A stretch of 64,000 nucleotides of DNA from Thozetella sp. PMI_491 (Eukaryota; Ascomycota; Sordariomycetes; Chaetosphaeriales; Chaetosphaeriaceae), in assembly GCA_021432635.1 (NCBI GenBank), contig MU270029.1, positions 186,001 through 250,000 of the forward strand, read 5' to 3'. The notes under the pieces are model-generated. The model saw only the letters and a program-made list of their open reading frames with translations, made no database searches and had not been told where the DNA came from. Each line of letters starts with the position of its first letter. The stretch's first letter is position 1. Shown in pieces: positions 1-12,359 of the stretch. Both the position numbers and the translations under genes were made by a program.

Positions 1-1290
1 CGGGAGGTACCGCTCAGTTCCAGCTCCCCGTATAAGCGTCGATTGGCGAGCCTGCGAACACGTTCCATGTCAATGCAAAAAATAAAACTCGGACCACGAA
101 CCAAACCCGAGGCAAACACAAAAAAGCAAGGTCACCGCCCCAGCCCCTCGGGTTGGTTGGTGCTTTCCGGAATAGGGGGTGGGAAGTACCACAGAAAGAG
201 TTCACCGAGTCAACAGAGACATCTGCCAGCCTTCAGGGGAAACTTTGCTCGGCGGGTTGGGAGCAAACATGGCAGCCGTCTCTTGATTTGTCGGCTAGCT
301 AGTAGGCGCTGATATCCGGCTTGCAGGTCGGCATCTGACGGCGGACAAATGACAAGATAGAGGCCCAGTGCCGGGCTCCCCAGGCATCTGGGTCCGGTGT
401 GCCAGACGGGAAAAGAAGTTCGGCAGCGGAGGTTTGAGTTTGGCGCTCCAGTTGGCTGCCGAGTTTAATGGCGATGTCCCGCGCGACGCCGGCCGACGTT
501 CTAGAACTCGCTCTACGAAAAGTATACTCGGATGAATGGCTGGAAACTGACCTCCACTCGGCGCAACTAATAGTAGTAGTGCTCGCACCGGCCCCTTGTC
601 TTCAACTAAGCGGAAACAATATCCCAATCGCTATGGGGCGAAAAAGAACAGGGGGCGACCAAGGGCTTGTACGGACTTGTACCTACTGGCGATGTATACA
701 GGCTACTATACGGACCATACATAGTACGGGGGACCGCACTGGGGGGGGTCTAATCCACCGTTTTGGCCCGGATCGCAACGGAAGGTAGCATTCGCCTCGG
801 GAAGCTCGATCCACAAATACCGTCAAGGCCTTTTTGCCTCGCACTGTACGTGGAACAACCCCCCTCCCCACCCCCTGGGACGCCCCGCGAGCGAGCGCCT
901 TCGCCCAGCCGGCTCTCGCACATGGCGTACAGAACCTCAGGCTGGCCCCGAGAAGCCCAAATGAGAGAGACATCTCGGAGGAGACTGCCCGTCAGTGTAA
1001 ACGCCAGACACGTTCGAGACAAGCTACGGCCAAGAGAGCGAGGCGCAGGAATGCATCCGGCCTGGGCCTCTCTCTCTTTTTGTTTCGCAATTGCGTGCAA
1101 CTCGAGGCATGCAAGAATGCCAACGGGCGCGGGTTCGGCCCTTCTCCTGCTTCGTTTATGTGCGACATGATGCTACTCTCTCCTGTTGCTGTTACCGTCG
1201 GTCCCGTCGTGGTGGTTGACCTGTCAAGTTTGGCAGGTTCGGCAGCCGAGTGCGAAGGAATAACAGTGGTGTTTTTTTTGTCACTGCACG

Positions 1291-1358
<68 letters not shown>
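1291..1358. repeat. Poly-C homopolymer tract (68 nt)
   Basis: An uninterrupted run of 68 cytosines is followed by a C/T-rich stretch. On the opposite strand it is poly-G, which can form G-quadruplexes, while the C strand can form an i-motif. The length is probably polymorphic and may be imprecise, because homopolymers of this size are hard to sequence. Confidence 0.9.
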
Positions 1359-3180
1359 TTCCCCCTCTCTCAAAAAATTCATCGCACGAGCCGGTAACAA
1401 CCTAGGTTTTTACCCGGCGACTCGGTACGCCTGATCCCAGCACCTCCGACGCTTATTGGGGCCAGTGGTGCCAGCGGTACGTACCTCCGACGAACCAGCC
1501 GCCCGCTTGGGTCCTGCATAATTTAAACCTGCCAGCTCGACCTAGCTGGCTACCGTCGGAGGGGGCATGGCATATCAGCCTGTGTCATAGGTTGCTGCTT
1601 CTCCCCCTCTGCCCCTCTCCTTCAGGGCCCCGTGGAGCGTCGCGTCCCCTGCTCTGCAGTACTCAGTAGGTACGCGGCCACGACGCTTCTGCTCCATGCA
1701 CCCTAGTACGGGGTAGGTACAGGTACTATGTATTATGCCCAAGCAAGAGCCAAGTGGGCTTCGCGCCCAAGGCCGGAAGCACTGCAGGCAGGCAGATTCA
1801 GTTTTCCTGCCCCCAAGGACGGGATCGCTCACCTCGGCTTGCTGCATTGGGCTAGGTGAGACTCTTCAGCGAATTATCCAATGATGACCTCGCGCTCGCT
1901 CCCCCCTCTACCGTTGGGCAGGAGGAGAAAGGCAGCCATCTGGGGCTACATACCACTGTGGTCAGGCCGGCGCCAAAGTCGCGAGCCTAGCCTCCCCTTA
2001 GTCCTGGCGCCGTCGGAGCAGGTTGCGGGTATAACTTTGCAGCGACTGGTCCACGAGGGCCCTTCAGTGAGTTGCAACTCCATGTCTCAGCGCGTGGCCA
2101 TGGGGGCGGCTGTTCCGCCTGGGCGGGCCGGCGAGTAAGGCCAGAGAAGCATGCTCGTGTTTGAGGCGACGGCACCATGCCAGTCGCCCACCATCCCTGC
2201 TGGGCGTCCTCGTTGGCTCACACGTAATTGCCTGACCACCACCAAGGCTGCGGTCGCGCTCTGCTCTGTGCCCCCTCTCTGCCCGCCCGGCTGGGAGCAC
2301 CACTATTACTCCATACACACTACGCTCTACACCGCCCCAGTGATTTTCAGAGACTGCGCGCCCAGAGCGCCACTTGAAAACGGCCCAGGTGACCTGTCGC
2401 GGGCCACGAGCCTATCGTCGAACCTCGACGAGGAGCGCTGCGACCGCATCCGACTAATTCCCTGACTCGGGGCGACGCGGATCCCTGTGCTAGATTGTTC
2501 GTGGAACGCTCCTGTCGCCCTCGGTGCTAATCAGATGTACACAAGAGACCCCGATTTGGAATGCACCGGCACAGAGGAATGATTCGCGCCCAAGCCCATC
2601 GATCGTTAGATCCCACCGATGAGCAAAAGTCAGCGACTCGGGTTGAAGGGCAAAACGAAGAGATTCAAAGGGGAGGAGGGTGGAGCGGGACCTATAGCTC
2701 AGATTGCCGCCGCCACGCAGTACCAGAGTAGAGTTTTGCGGCAGTCGATCTGGCCACCACCACTCAGTGCCCTCTGAGACAAAGACACTTTCCCCTCCAT
2801 ACTGGGAACAAGAGGAAAGAAAACGGAATGGGGGCCAGGAGGGCTCCGTTTTGACGGAAAGCGGCTGCCGAGGACTGACGTAGCTGCGTACCGTCAAGTA
2901 CCCTGTCACTCGCTGGCTTACCCCCGCCCCTTCCCCCCCGGTCACAGTGTGCACGACCTGCTGGGGCGACCCGGGTGATTTTCCCATTTTGACGGGTAAC
3001 CTGAACCATGGCAGGGGGGCCCCTGAAGCCCCGCATCCCGCGCATTAGCAGAGGGGAAACCGCCTCTGACTGGTTCGTCCGTAACCCGCAGCGCGTGCGA
3101 GCATCCGAGAGCTCGGGAGACGGTGGCAAGAGGTACCAATCTACACTGTGCAGCTTTTGGTTGGTTCTGCTCGCAAGCCA

Positions 3181-3215
3181 GGGTGTGTGTGTCTGTGTGT
3201 GCGTGTGAGTGTGTC
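3181..3215. repeat. GT-rich microsatellite
   Basis: Imperfect (GT)n tract with a few C and A interruptions (gtgtgtgtgtctgtgtgtgc and following). It lies in non-coding DNA and no function is evident. Confidence 0.7.
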
Positions 3216-4459
3216 TTGTTGGTTGTCTGTTCAGAAGAGAGACAGTGTGCGGGTATGTGTTGTGTGTTCTGCATTACTCCACAATCCCGTCCGTCTTGTC
3301 GGCGCTGGCCTGCGTCATGTTTCTCGCCGCTGGCCCCCAGACGGGAAGGCCAAAGGCCCTTGGGGCATCTGCGGGTTGGGAAGGGTTGGCAAGCGGGAGA
3401 GGCTAGAGGAGATGAGAGCATGCGTGCAGTGAGGTAATTCGTAAAGGACCGAGGCAGGTTGGTGGGTCGACTTTCCTGGCGGCAGCTGCAAAGGGACGCC
3501 GAGCTGGGAGAGCTGGTGTTGAAATCTCACCTCTCCTCACAGGGCAGAGTAAGACACCGGGGCGCGCTGGTGGTTCCAGGTTTTCGCCCCAGAGGCGTCC
3601 AAATTGGCCCTGTTTGGGGGGAGGGGCGCGCTATTGGCAGGGCGGTGACGGTGCCAGTGCCAGCTGGGCTCGGCTGCACAGTCCGGCCTTGCACTGTACG
3701 AGGGCTGCTGGGTCGTGCTACCGAACGCTAAGTCGTCGCTAGCGTCCTGCATCCTCCCTCGTTTCCCATGTTCCCATCTGATGTTGGTTTGGGTTCTTGG
3801 TTCCAGGGTGGGTCCTGACCTCCTGCTGGGTCGCCTTCTCCTCTTCTGTTGCCCGTTTCCAATTACAACAGTAGGCCCGTCCCAGCTCCGCTTTCCCTTC
3901 CCTCTCCCCCCCATTATTCACCACCACCAAGCAGCATCTCCGGCTTGCTGTGTGTACGCAGACCACCAGACGGCGACCGAGAGCGCTTCCTCTCGACTAA
4001 TATAATTCGGAGCAGCGTGGGAAGCGACGGACCCTTCGCCACCACAGCATATACACCAGCACCGCCTCGGGATCCGAACCACAAGTCCCGAACCGCCCAC
4101 CTGCCGGCTGTGCGAGAGAGGGCATTGATTGTCCGGGCCAAACTTGGAACGCAAGCGTTTGGGTGTAGGGGACTCGAGCTCCAGGCTTTCCCGCGCGCCT
4201 CACCAAACGACGATCCGCTCCCCGTCAGCCGATTCTTTGTTCTCTTCCCCCCAGGAAAAGAGCACAACGGCTTACCTGCGCCCCCCTGCCACGCATATTT
4301 GTCCCTGGATTCCTGAGCGTTTCCAGTTGACCGGGTCGCTTACAGCCTGTGCACCACCACCGCACTCTTATATCGGCCCACGCCTCCCCGGACCTCGACC
4401 ACGAGCTTCGATGCTTGCTTTGGCTCTCTAATAATTGCAGAACACAACCACACGTCGCC

Positions 4460-5704
4460 ATGAGCTCTCCAGCGCAAGGGGGCCCGTCGGTCCCGAAGGA
4501 GGAGAAAGAGAAGAAGGGTTTTGGCAAGGTGCTCTCCCGGATGAAGACCGTCCTGCGGAGAGGAGATGCCTCGAAGAAGCGACAGTCAACCCTCCCGACG
4601 TCTGGTGCTGTCGCCTCCACCAGGTACGTTACCCCCCCGCCAATGCTTGATTCTGTCAATTGGCCCGCATCGATTGCCCGCTGTCGTCCATATAGACGGA
4701 CCATATGCTAACACATTACCCAGCACTGCGCCGCCACCGGCCCCTGCAGAGGATCCCAGGGCAAAGGCACTGGAGAAGTTGTCGGCTGATGCCACCAAGG
4801 TGCCCCGGGCGCAGCTCTATGAGGAACGGGCGAAGAAGCTGAGCGAGCGCTTCGGCTTGGAGATCAAGGCCAGCGAATGGTACTCCAGCGAGGGTCACGC
4901 CCTCCGGGTGGAGAAGCCTATTCGCATGAGGGTGCACCGCAAGTGCCACCAGTGCGACGCACTTTTCGGGCTGGCCAAGGAGTGCCCCAAGTGCCAGCAC
5001 CCCCGGTGCAAGCAGTGCCCACGCATCCCGCCCAAGCGGTCCGAGGCCGAGAAGGAGGAGAGCCGCAAGCGCCGCGCGGCGATGCTCAAGGAACGTGCCG
5101 AGAACCCGCCCATCATCCCGGACTGGGACCACAGCGAGAAGAAGGTGCAGCTCAAGAAGCCGAGCAAGACCGGCGGCCCGGACCTGGTCTACAAGAAAGC
5201 CCGCCAGCGCATCCGCCGGACGTGCTGCAGCTGCCAGCGCCAGTTCGCCAACATCCAGAGCAAGACCTGCGAGGGCTGCGAGCACGTCCGGTGCACCGAC
5301 TGCCCCCGAGACCCGTACGTACTGCTTCTTTTCCAAAGGACAATGTCCCCCCTGTCCTGCCCTTGTCTCATTTTCCCTTGACCCTGATACCATTTGCCAT
5401 TTGTCTCACCGGACCATCTCTGCGCTTGATTACTGATCCTAACTCAACCACTAGGGCGAAGAAAGACAAGTATCCATATGGGTACCCCGGCGACGAGTTT
5501 GGAAAGAACTCGGTACCGCACTACAAGTGCCCCAGCTGCACGACCGTCTTCTCGTCGCACACGGCGCACGAGACGGGCTGCACCAACTGTCAGCACAAAC
5601 CCGACGCCTGGGAGCGACTCAAGCCCCGGAAAGTCGAGCCGGAACCCGATCCAGAGGCCTGGAAAAGCCTCCAAGCCAAGCTTGCGGAGCTCGATCTCAA
5701 GTGA
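4460..5704 (+). CDS. Conserved fungal protein with three zinc ribbons
   Basis: Three exons (4460-4623, 4724-5314, 5455-5704) encode 334 residues. Both introns are GT-AG with CTAAC branch sites, and the joins are in frame. The N-terminus is basic and Ser/Lys-rich. Three Cys clusters follow: C129/C132/C142/C145/C150/C153, C222/C225/C237/C240/C245/C248, and C277/C280/C294/C297. The first two share a layout ending in H-x-R-C-x2-C-P-R-x-P, which points to an internal duplication; the third is a plain four-Cys ribbon. Each set could bind zinc. The Lys/Arg-rich linker (about 160-215) could contact nucleic acid or be nuclear, which is inference. I recognise no named family, and a function cannot be assigned. 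The first ATG after the C/T-rich leader was taken as the start. Confidence 0.85.
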
Positions 5705-8700
5705 CAGGAATGGGGCCCCGCGGTTTGACCCATCGGCAGGGACACCCCCTCTCGGGCCGTTTTTGGGTCGGTGCTGGGACGGCCGCATTCCGATCCGACA
5801 ACATCGAGATTCATCAGATCAACTTTGGAGGAAAAAAAAAAACTGGCGTGGATGCAAAGTCGGCATTGGCATTGTTTCTCACTATTTTTCGTCCCCATTT
5901 TTTTCTTCTTCGGGCGGCAGCATATTGTGTTCTTCACAGCCATTATCCTCCTTCATTTCCTCGACGACTGGGCCCACCATTCGAGAGGTCCTCGGCCTTT
6001 TCTGCCGGCTCCCGACGCTCTGGGACAGGCACAGGCACGGGTTTCACGAACAGCATCGGTCATCAGCATCGTCTTGCTCCTCTCACCACTCCATCCCTCC
6101 CGGCGACCCAACCCCAACCCTTTCACAATCTCCCTACCCTCCCTTCCCCGGGCAGGGAGGTGACGAAGACCCATGAAGTCATTATTTGTCGAGGAAGCTC
6201 TTGTCGGGCATCATCATTCCACATACATACCAACGCGAACATGACCATGAACGTTATACTATTATGCCCTCGATGCGACTCATATCGACATAGACGGCAC
6301 ACGTACCCCGCTCCTACCGCCCATTACCATCAACACCATCATCACCACCACCACCACAAACTTTCGATCCTATAAGACGAGACGAGGAAGGGGTCTGTCT
6401 CAATTACTGGCGAGCATCTACGCAGGCGGAAAAGTTGTCTAATGTCCACATGTACAGATCAAAATCTGTCACCATCGGGAGGAGGAAGCAGCCCGCATAC
6501 GGAAGAAACCAGCATTGATACCCTGAGGAGAAGTGTCGCATGGACCGAAAGACGGAGATTGGGGGGATGTAGGGGGAGTGGAGGCCGGGTGACGGGATGT
6601 CTTGGATGAGCTGACGGGATCATACGGTGCTTGAGGAGGAGACAAGCATGACAAGGCGCGGTGCTAGGGTTGCAAACATATTTCCATGTGCTTTCCTGCT
6701 CAGGATGAACCAATACCACCCTATTCTTTCGTCCCACAGACCGATCCCAAGCAAGCGCAGTGAGGTATGTCGTGTAAGACGGCCGAAACACACGAAAAAA
6801 AACCTGACTGACGCCAGACGATCGGAGCGGAGCCGCCGGCTCGGCCGTCCACCACTCGGCCGCCCTCTGTCGGGCGCCGGCGTGCCCTCCTGGAGGATGC
6901 TGCATTCCCACGAATTTTGCCCGCATGCCTCGTGCCACCCGCGCAGCCCACTCACCCGGCCGGTCGCTCAGCACACGCGAGGTCCCGGGAGTGAGAGATT
7001 ACGGATGGGCAGACAGCCGTCCACGGGGCTGGAAATTTTTTTCCTCTCCCCGCGCACTCCCTCTTATACAGCCACCGCCTTTTGTTTCCAGAGAGGCGTC
7101 CAGTTCTGTCAGGCCTTCCTGTACCAATTCCCCGGGATTCCTAGCTGGCCCAGCCCAGGGGTCACCACGCGGAAACATTGTCTACTGAGTGGACGCCACC
7201 AGGTGCACAACAGCACAGGCGAGGCGAGTGCCCCCCTTCCCCCCCTCGCACAGATCCATTCCATTGGATCCGGGTACCGGCGGGTACTTCTGAATACACA
7301 CTCTCGTCGTTCTCGTCCGTTCCTTCCCGTCGCACAAGACTCACCGTCTTTCGCCTGCTTCTTTTGCACGCCGCCTCGCGAATCGGCTAAACGGGTGCCG
7401 CCCGCCTGTCCCGGTAGGGGTTTTTTCCCTCTAGTTTCTCTTCGTCGGGCCTTTTTTTTTCCCTTTGGTTTCTCCCGGCTCCGATCAAACCGCGCTGCCA
7501 AGTCCCTGGCGCGGGCCGGGCAGGTTTTCTTTTCTGATATCTCGCTTGGGGGCCGAGGCATGGGTGGTGGAGCCTGGAGGTGCGACATGCAGACATGTGT
7601 GAAGGTAGACTTGGGCTGTCTGGGTCTTGCCTGTCTGACCGTGCCTGCCCGGCGAGCGTGCTAGCCATGCAAGCCATTACCCCAATCCCCCATGGGCGTG
7701 TAATCGGGTGAATCTTTCCCCCACTCCTCTGCGCATCCTCCTCCGCTGTGCAATCCAGTCACTTGTCGGTAGAGTATATCCAGGGCAGAGCCAGAGCGAG
7801 CCAGATCCAATGTGGGCGGTGGCCAAGGGAGAAAGGGAGGAGCACGAGCACGGCGTATGCTCAACTCGCCGCCCAGTTCTCATAGTGCGTCAGATTCTTG
7901 CCCGCGTCGATCGCGGCACTTGACCGGCTGTTCGGCTTGGCGCCTGCTCAGACAAGACGGGCTGGCTTCTTCTCGGTTCCAGACTGAATTTTCTCTCCCG
8001 CCTGTCTCGCCCACTGATGGTTTGCGTCAAAGTGGAGTGGCCACCGTCACTGCACATTCCAGCGGCTCCAACGCGGCTCGCCCAGCAAAGCAGTCATAGC
8101 CGGGACGCTGAGGCGCTATTGGTGGCGCCGGGCACACGGGTGCGAATATTCTCGCAGCCCAATGCCAGCCGGGCTTGTGCCTCCCTCCTCCAAATCCTGA
8201 CCAGGCCCGGCGGTCTGGAATTGCAAAGGTCAGGTGAGGTGCTAAAGTAGCGTGCCAGCTTCGAGCTCCGGGATGGTCTTGAAGGGGTACGTACCGGTAC
8301 CGTGGCCGCATGTTTCACAGATCAACCAACTGGGCTGGATCTACTCTCCCAGGCCATGGGCGTAATGACATGTCTGTTGTTGTGAGGAGTACTTCCGAGT
8401 GGAAACGGTCATCAAACTAGAATCAGCCTCGTCTATCGCGGCCCGCCTCGCGCCAGCCAGCATGCCCAAACGCGGACATATGTTTGAGACCGTGCTGCCC
8501 ACTTTAACGATGAGATGAGGATGCCCATGGAGCCGTCTCGGGTATCTGATGCCGTGGTGGTCAATGAGCCATGTTCCAGTCTTCCGGTATTCTATGTAGC
8601 CACGATCTGAACTGGGTCTGCAGCGTTCCCCTCGCCTAGGGGAAGTCTCCGCTGCACAGATTTCTTGATGCTTCCGATATTTATCGGCGATATGTGAAGG

Positions 8701-9305
8701 AAGGTAAGTGTAGATTGGCCATATCGCCAATATATGCCTTTCTGGCAATAGTTATTTCAGCGCCTCCTGACGGTGTTTCACCGTGTAAACGACCAACTTC
8801 TAGATCTATGGCGTGCAGCTTTTGATGGATTTCCTCTTCGCCGAAAGGGATATAAGCCTACAGCAGAGCATAGAAACCAGGACGGTCTCGGGACAGTAGA
8901 GATGATGTCGGGCTACCGGCCGATGGTGATCAGCCACTACCAAAGGGTGGGTAGGCAAGGCCAAGCTGTAGTGATGGAACGGTCTAAGGGGTTAGGTTCC
9001 TAGATTCCCAGAGAGATCATGCCAGGAGAAAATAGGTGTACCTACTAGGCTCACTGTACCCGCGCGACACACATCGAGGCTCTTCAGGATTTTCCTGTGG
9101 GCAGGGAGGAAAGTCAGGTTAGCTCGCCCTTAACAACTCAACATCAGCAACATCATTTTATGACAAGAGAGAGATTGTGATAGCAGACTGAATTAGCTAG
9201 TCTAAAGCCACCATGCCGATTAGAACATCTTGGCCTCAATTTCAGCGCCCCCTTTCAAGGGGGAACGGGCGAGCGCCCATAGTCAACCACCGGCTCTCGT
9301 CTCCC
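5705..9305. other. Intergenic region downstream of the zinc-ribbon gene
   Basis: Contains the probable 3' UTR of the zinc-ribbon gene, a CAC/CAT-rich stretch near 6320-6357, and then about 3 kb without a supportable gene. A 1,038-nt open frame at 6627-7664 starts with TTG, has Cys/Arg/Ser-rich composition and no domain, so it is treated as chance. The Clr2-like gene ends at 9306 on the opposite strand. Confidence 0.55.
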
Positions 9306-11143
9306 TCAATTCTCCATAATACCAGGTGGAAGCACAATCTGCACACTCACAGAAGGCCCGAAAGTCGCCGCCCTGTTACTCTGGCGGCCCATCCATGGGG
9401 CGCCGTTCTTGTGGCCGCGGTTATTGAGTGACTGCTGCTGATCGCCGAGGTTGCGCTTCTCTACGGCTTCCTGGAGCTGGTCGGGAGCGATAATCTTCAT
9501 CAACCGGTGAGTGACGTAGAAGCGGCCTTGTACGTCGTGTTCGCTTCGCATTGCGTCCGGCTCTATCTGCATCCAGCCCCAGGCAACGCCCTGTTCACCC
9601 TCGAACTGGTTGCGCACCAAGACTTCCTCCTGGAAAGCCGGGCCGAGCTGCTCTGGTTGGATGCTGAAAGCCCCCGGGCCCTGTGGTGACCGGCCAAGGC
9701 GGTAAACGCCACCACGAAAGTACAGCGCGACTGCCCCAGGGCTCTCGGCGACAAGGATCTGAGCTACCCGCATGACAGTGGTGCCGCTGGCATTGGCATC
9801 GCTGGGAGTGACGCGGACGGGGTCGCCGACGTGGACCATCTCGGCACCAAAGAAGACGCCGCCGAAGGTGGACTCGACGACACCCGTGGCAGCGTTTTGG
9901 GCCTGCCTCAGAGGATTAAAGGTAGAAAAGGCATTGTTGACGCACTTAGCCGCCATCTTAGAAGCCTCTAAGCCGACAACCTGTTTATTCCGGCTTTCTT
10001 TCTCTGGGGACGGATCCTGTGATCTCTGGTTCACATAGACCGGCCAGTCGATGTCAGTAAAAGATTTGTCCTGCAGCTCGGGCAGCTGGGTATTCGGGAC
10101 GCTGAAGGTTAGGAAAGGGCGCATCTCGTCGGCTACTTTGACCTGTATAGGCTGTGGAAGGACAGCATGACCGAGGGGTACGAGCTGGAACGAGTAGGCA
10201 CTGTCATCACCGTTGCCGTCCGTCGTCTCTTTGGGTTGGATCTGAAAGATCACTCCGAGTCTCCAGGCCGCGTTCAGACGGTACCACACCAGCTCAGCGA
10301 TGCGGAACACATTGCAAGGGCCAGTGGTACCCGGGAGGATCGTGGGGGCTGGGGGTGTGGTTCTCTGAGCCGGAGCCGGTACCGGGGCCGATGCCGCTGC
10401 TGAAGCACTGGGACCAGCGGCCAGTTCCGGCATAGTTGAAGCCGGGACAGGGGCTTGGACCGGGGCTGAGACCGGGGCCGGGGCCGGAGCTGGGGCAGTA
10501 CCAACAGGAGGGGTCGGAGGAGGCTGCGCCGGAGCCACAGCTGGGTTGGTACTGGGGGGAGGAGCAAGGGCAGGAGCCGGAGCCGGAGCCGGAGCTCGCA
10601 CGGCACTGGGCTGGACGCTGCTGCCCGCGACCTGCAGTTGCTTCAACTTGGTCCCTTCAACCAACTTGGCACACCAGTCACAGGAGCAGTCCTCCCAGTT
10701 CATTGAATCGCTGCAAAGCCACAGGAGATGGACTGCAAACTCGCCGGGGGTACGGAAGCGGCAGGTCTTGCCGTGCGGATGCCCGAAGATCGCGTAGTCT
10801 TTCTTGTCGCTAGTGCTGTTCGAATTCACATTGGTCTGCCGGAGCTCATATCCATCGGGTAGGACCTCCAGGACATAATCCTTCTCTGTAGCCGAGTCAG
10901 CATGGAACAGGCACGCTGGCCAACTATGGATGCATAAAACCTACCGGTATGCTCGCCCGTCGCGAGCTCGCGCTTCAAGTAGCCTCCCAAATGGATGCGC
11001 CATCTGGCGTCGATGGTCGGATCCTCGCATGCCTTGGTCTTGGTCTTCTCATCGAATCTTCCGTAGTCATAGCCTTTTCCATCGCTTCGGGTGCTGCGGA
11101 TTGGCGTGTAGGCCTGCGTCTTCTCAGCTGTACCGCCTGCCAT
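9306..11143 (-). CDS. clr2: Clr2-like transcription-silencing protein
   Basis: Two exons (11143-10945, 10885-9306) joined across a 59-bp GT-AG intron with a CTGAC branch site give 592 residues. The N-terminal part (about 45-125) matches the Clr2 N-terminal domain: a W..HLGGYLKREL segment, LPDGYELRQTNVN, and a Cys cluster (DCSCDWC). A linker rich in Ala-Pro follows. The C-terminal domain begins near residue 220 (LVWYRLNAAWRLGVI, then FQLVPLGHA). In fission yeast Clr2 is a subunit of the SHREC histone-deacetylase/remodelling complex that silences heterochromatin. The same role is likely but not shown here. It is divergent from the SDR gene at 12360. The start is the only ATG giving the conserved N-terminus after splicing. 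Confidence 0.85.
10350..10625 (-). repeat. Ala-Pro-rich repeat coding segment in the Clr2-like gene
   Basis: Degenerate GC-rich repeats (ggagccggagccggagc type) encode an APAPAP low-complexity linker between the N- and C-terminal domains of the Clr2-like protein. Such tracts commonly vary in length between strains. Confidence 0.7.
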
Positions 11144-12359
11144 AGCTGCCGTGCTAGCGTCGGCAAGGCGAGGCGACGAAAGGCTGAGAGATAGATAGGG
11201 AGAAAAAGAAGCTAGAAGCTAGCCTGCCGATGAAGAAAGAAAGAAAAAACTGGTTAAATCATGCAGTTCTCTTGGTGTGGCGACGACATAATCGGTCCCG
11301 CTTGGTGCTTGATGAGGCTCTCGGCAGGGCGACGGGGGTGGCCTCGGATGCGGGTCACGATCCAGGAGGACGAGGTCCGGCGCGGAACGAACACTCTGGA
11401 GTCGGAAGCAGCTCACAAAGGGGCCCTTCAATTCCAGCAGAGAATGACGGAGAGGACCGATCTATGGCTTCTATGGAGCCCAGGACAGCTCACAAAGGCA
11501 GGTTTTTGGTCGCTTTACGGGCCACTTTAGCCCAATTTCTGCTGACGACACGCACTCTCTTCAAAGGGGTTCAATGTGCCCCAGATAGTCTCTGTGTTTC
11601 ACCTAGTTCCGATCAAGAGGCACACCTGCGATGGGGCTGTGGGAGCACGTCTATTGAGCCCAAGACGTGTCTTTTGGGATGGGAGTACTTTGATGGCGGG
11701 CTTTGGCAGGCGTCAAAGGTGCCATGGCTGAAAGCCATCTAAGTGGCTGGAGTGCTCCTGCTGGCTGCAAAATCAATGTCGCGTCAGCTTAAGTAAGCAA
11801 ACATCCCTGCTTTCAACTCGCCTGCCAAGGCTGCCAGGTTTAGCTAGCTACCATAACTTAGAGAAAGAGCATCTGCTTTGTTCAAGGCCTTCAAAATAAG
11901 GGAGGCACCATGGTGTTTGCAAACCGGCCCGTCATAAGGTCGCCCGCTTACTATGGTTTCCCATCTTGCCTCTAATTCCGGCCGGCGATTGGTGGCTTTT
12001 TGGGAGGCAGCGCACCCCGAATAAGTCCGGTGGCACTGGATTTAAATCGGCGTTTGTGGTATTTGCGTGCGGGCATGCGGCCAGAACGGTGACGACGCGG
12101 CCGGCCAACGCCGCAGCGAAGCGGAAACACGGCCGACAAACACCACAGAATTCGGAGACACAGTCGCAGCCCGGAGAACCGGAGAAGAAGGAAACAACAA
12201 GTTGTATAAAACACAGAAGAGATGTAGCTATTTGGAACCATAGAACGGAGGTGAAGCCAAGAAACTCAGTTACTTCCTCGTCGCTATAAACTCACAACCA
12301 TCTACCCACATCCACATATCAGCTTCGTAGACCAAGGAGTACAGAACTAGCCACAACTC
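11144..12359. other. Divergent promoter region, Clr2-like gene and SDR gene
   Basis: About 1.2 kb separates two divergent start codons (11143 minus, 12360 plus). The only element I could pick out is the TATA box for the SDR gene at 12285. ORFs such as 11230-11742 have no domain and were not accepted. Confidence 0.6.
12285..12290 (+). promoter_or_regulatory. TATA box of the SDR gene
   Basis: TATAAA lies 70-75 nt upstream of the SDR start codon at 12360, a suitable distance for a short 5' UTR, and an A/C-rich leader follows. Called by eye from sequence and spacing only. Confidence 0.5.

Larger units (their letters stand above)
1..4459. other. Gene-poor 5' region
   Basis: No ORF here has a recognisable domain, an intron-supported structure or a plausible gene composition. 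The region holds a 68-nt poly-C tract (1291-1358) and a GT-rich microsatellite (3181-3215). C/T-rich stretches from about 3880 to 4430 probably form the promoter and 5' leader of the zinc-ribbon gene that starts at 4460. Proline runs in translations around 1290 come only from the poly-C tract. Confidence 0.6.

Noticed and set aside
834-1397. Frame encoding a run of prolines
   Set aside because: The proline run is only the translation of the poly-C tract; the rest has no protein-like character.
2690-2760. tRNA-like A-box (tatagctcag)
   Set aside because: No matching TTCGA-type B-box or acceptor stem could be found downstream.
4716-5393. 225-residue minus-strand frame opposite the zinc-ribbon gene
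   Set aside because: Leu/Ala-rich antisense shadow produced by the GC-rich third codon positions of the real gene.
6627-7664. Open frame of 345 codons on the plus strand
   Set aside because: It starts with TTG rather than ATG, is rich in Cys, Arg, Ser and Pro, shows no domain or signal, and sits in GC-rich DNA where long chance frames are common.
8341-8748. 135-residue minus-strand frame
   Set aside because: Starts at TTG, with no domain or supporting splice sites. It looked faintly protein-like but could not be supported.
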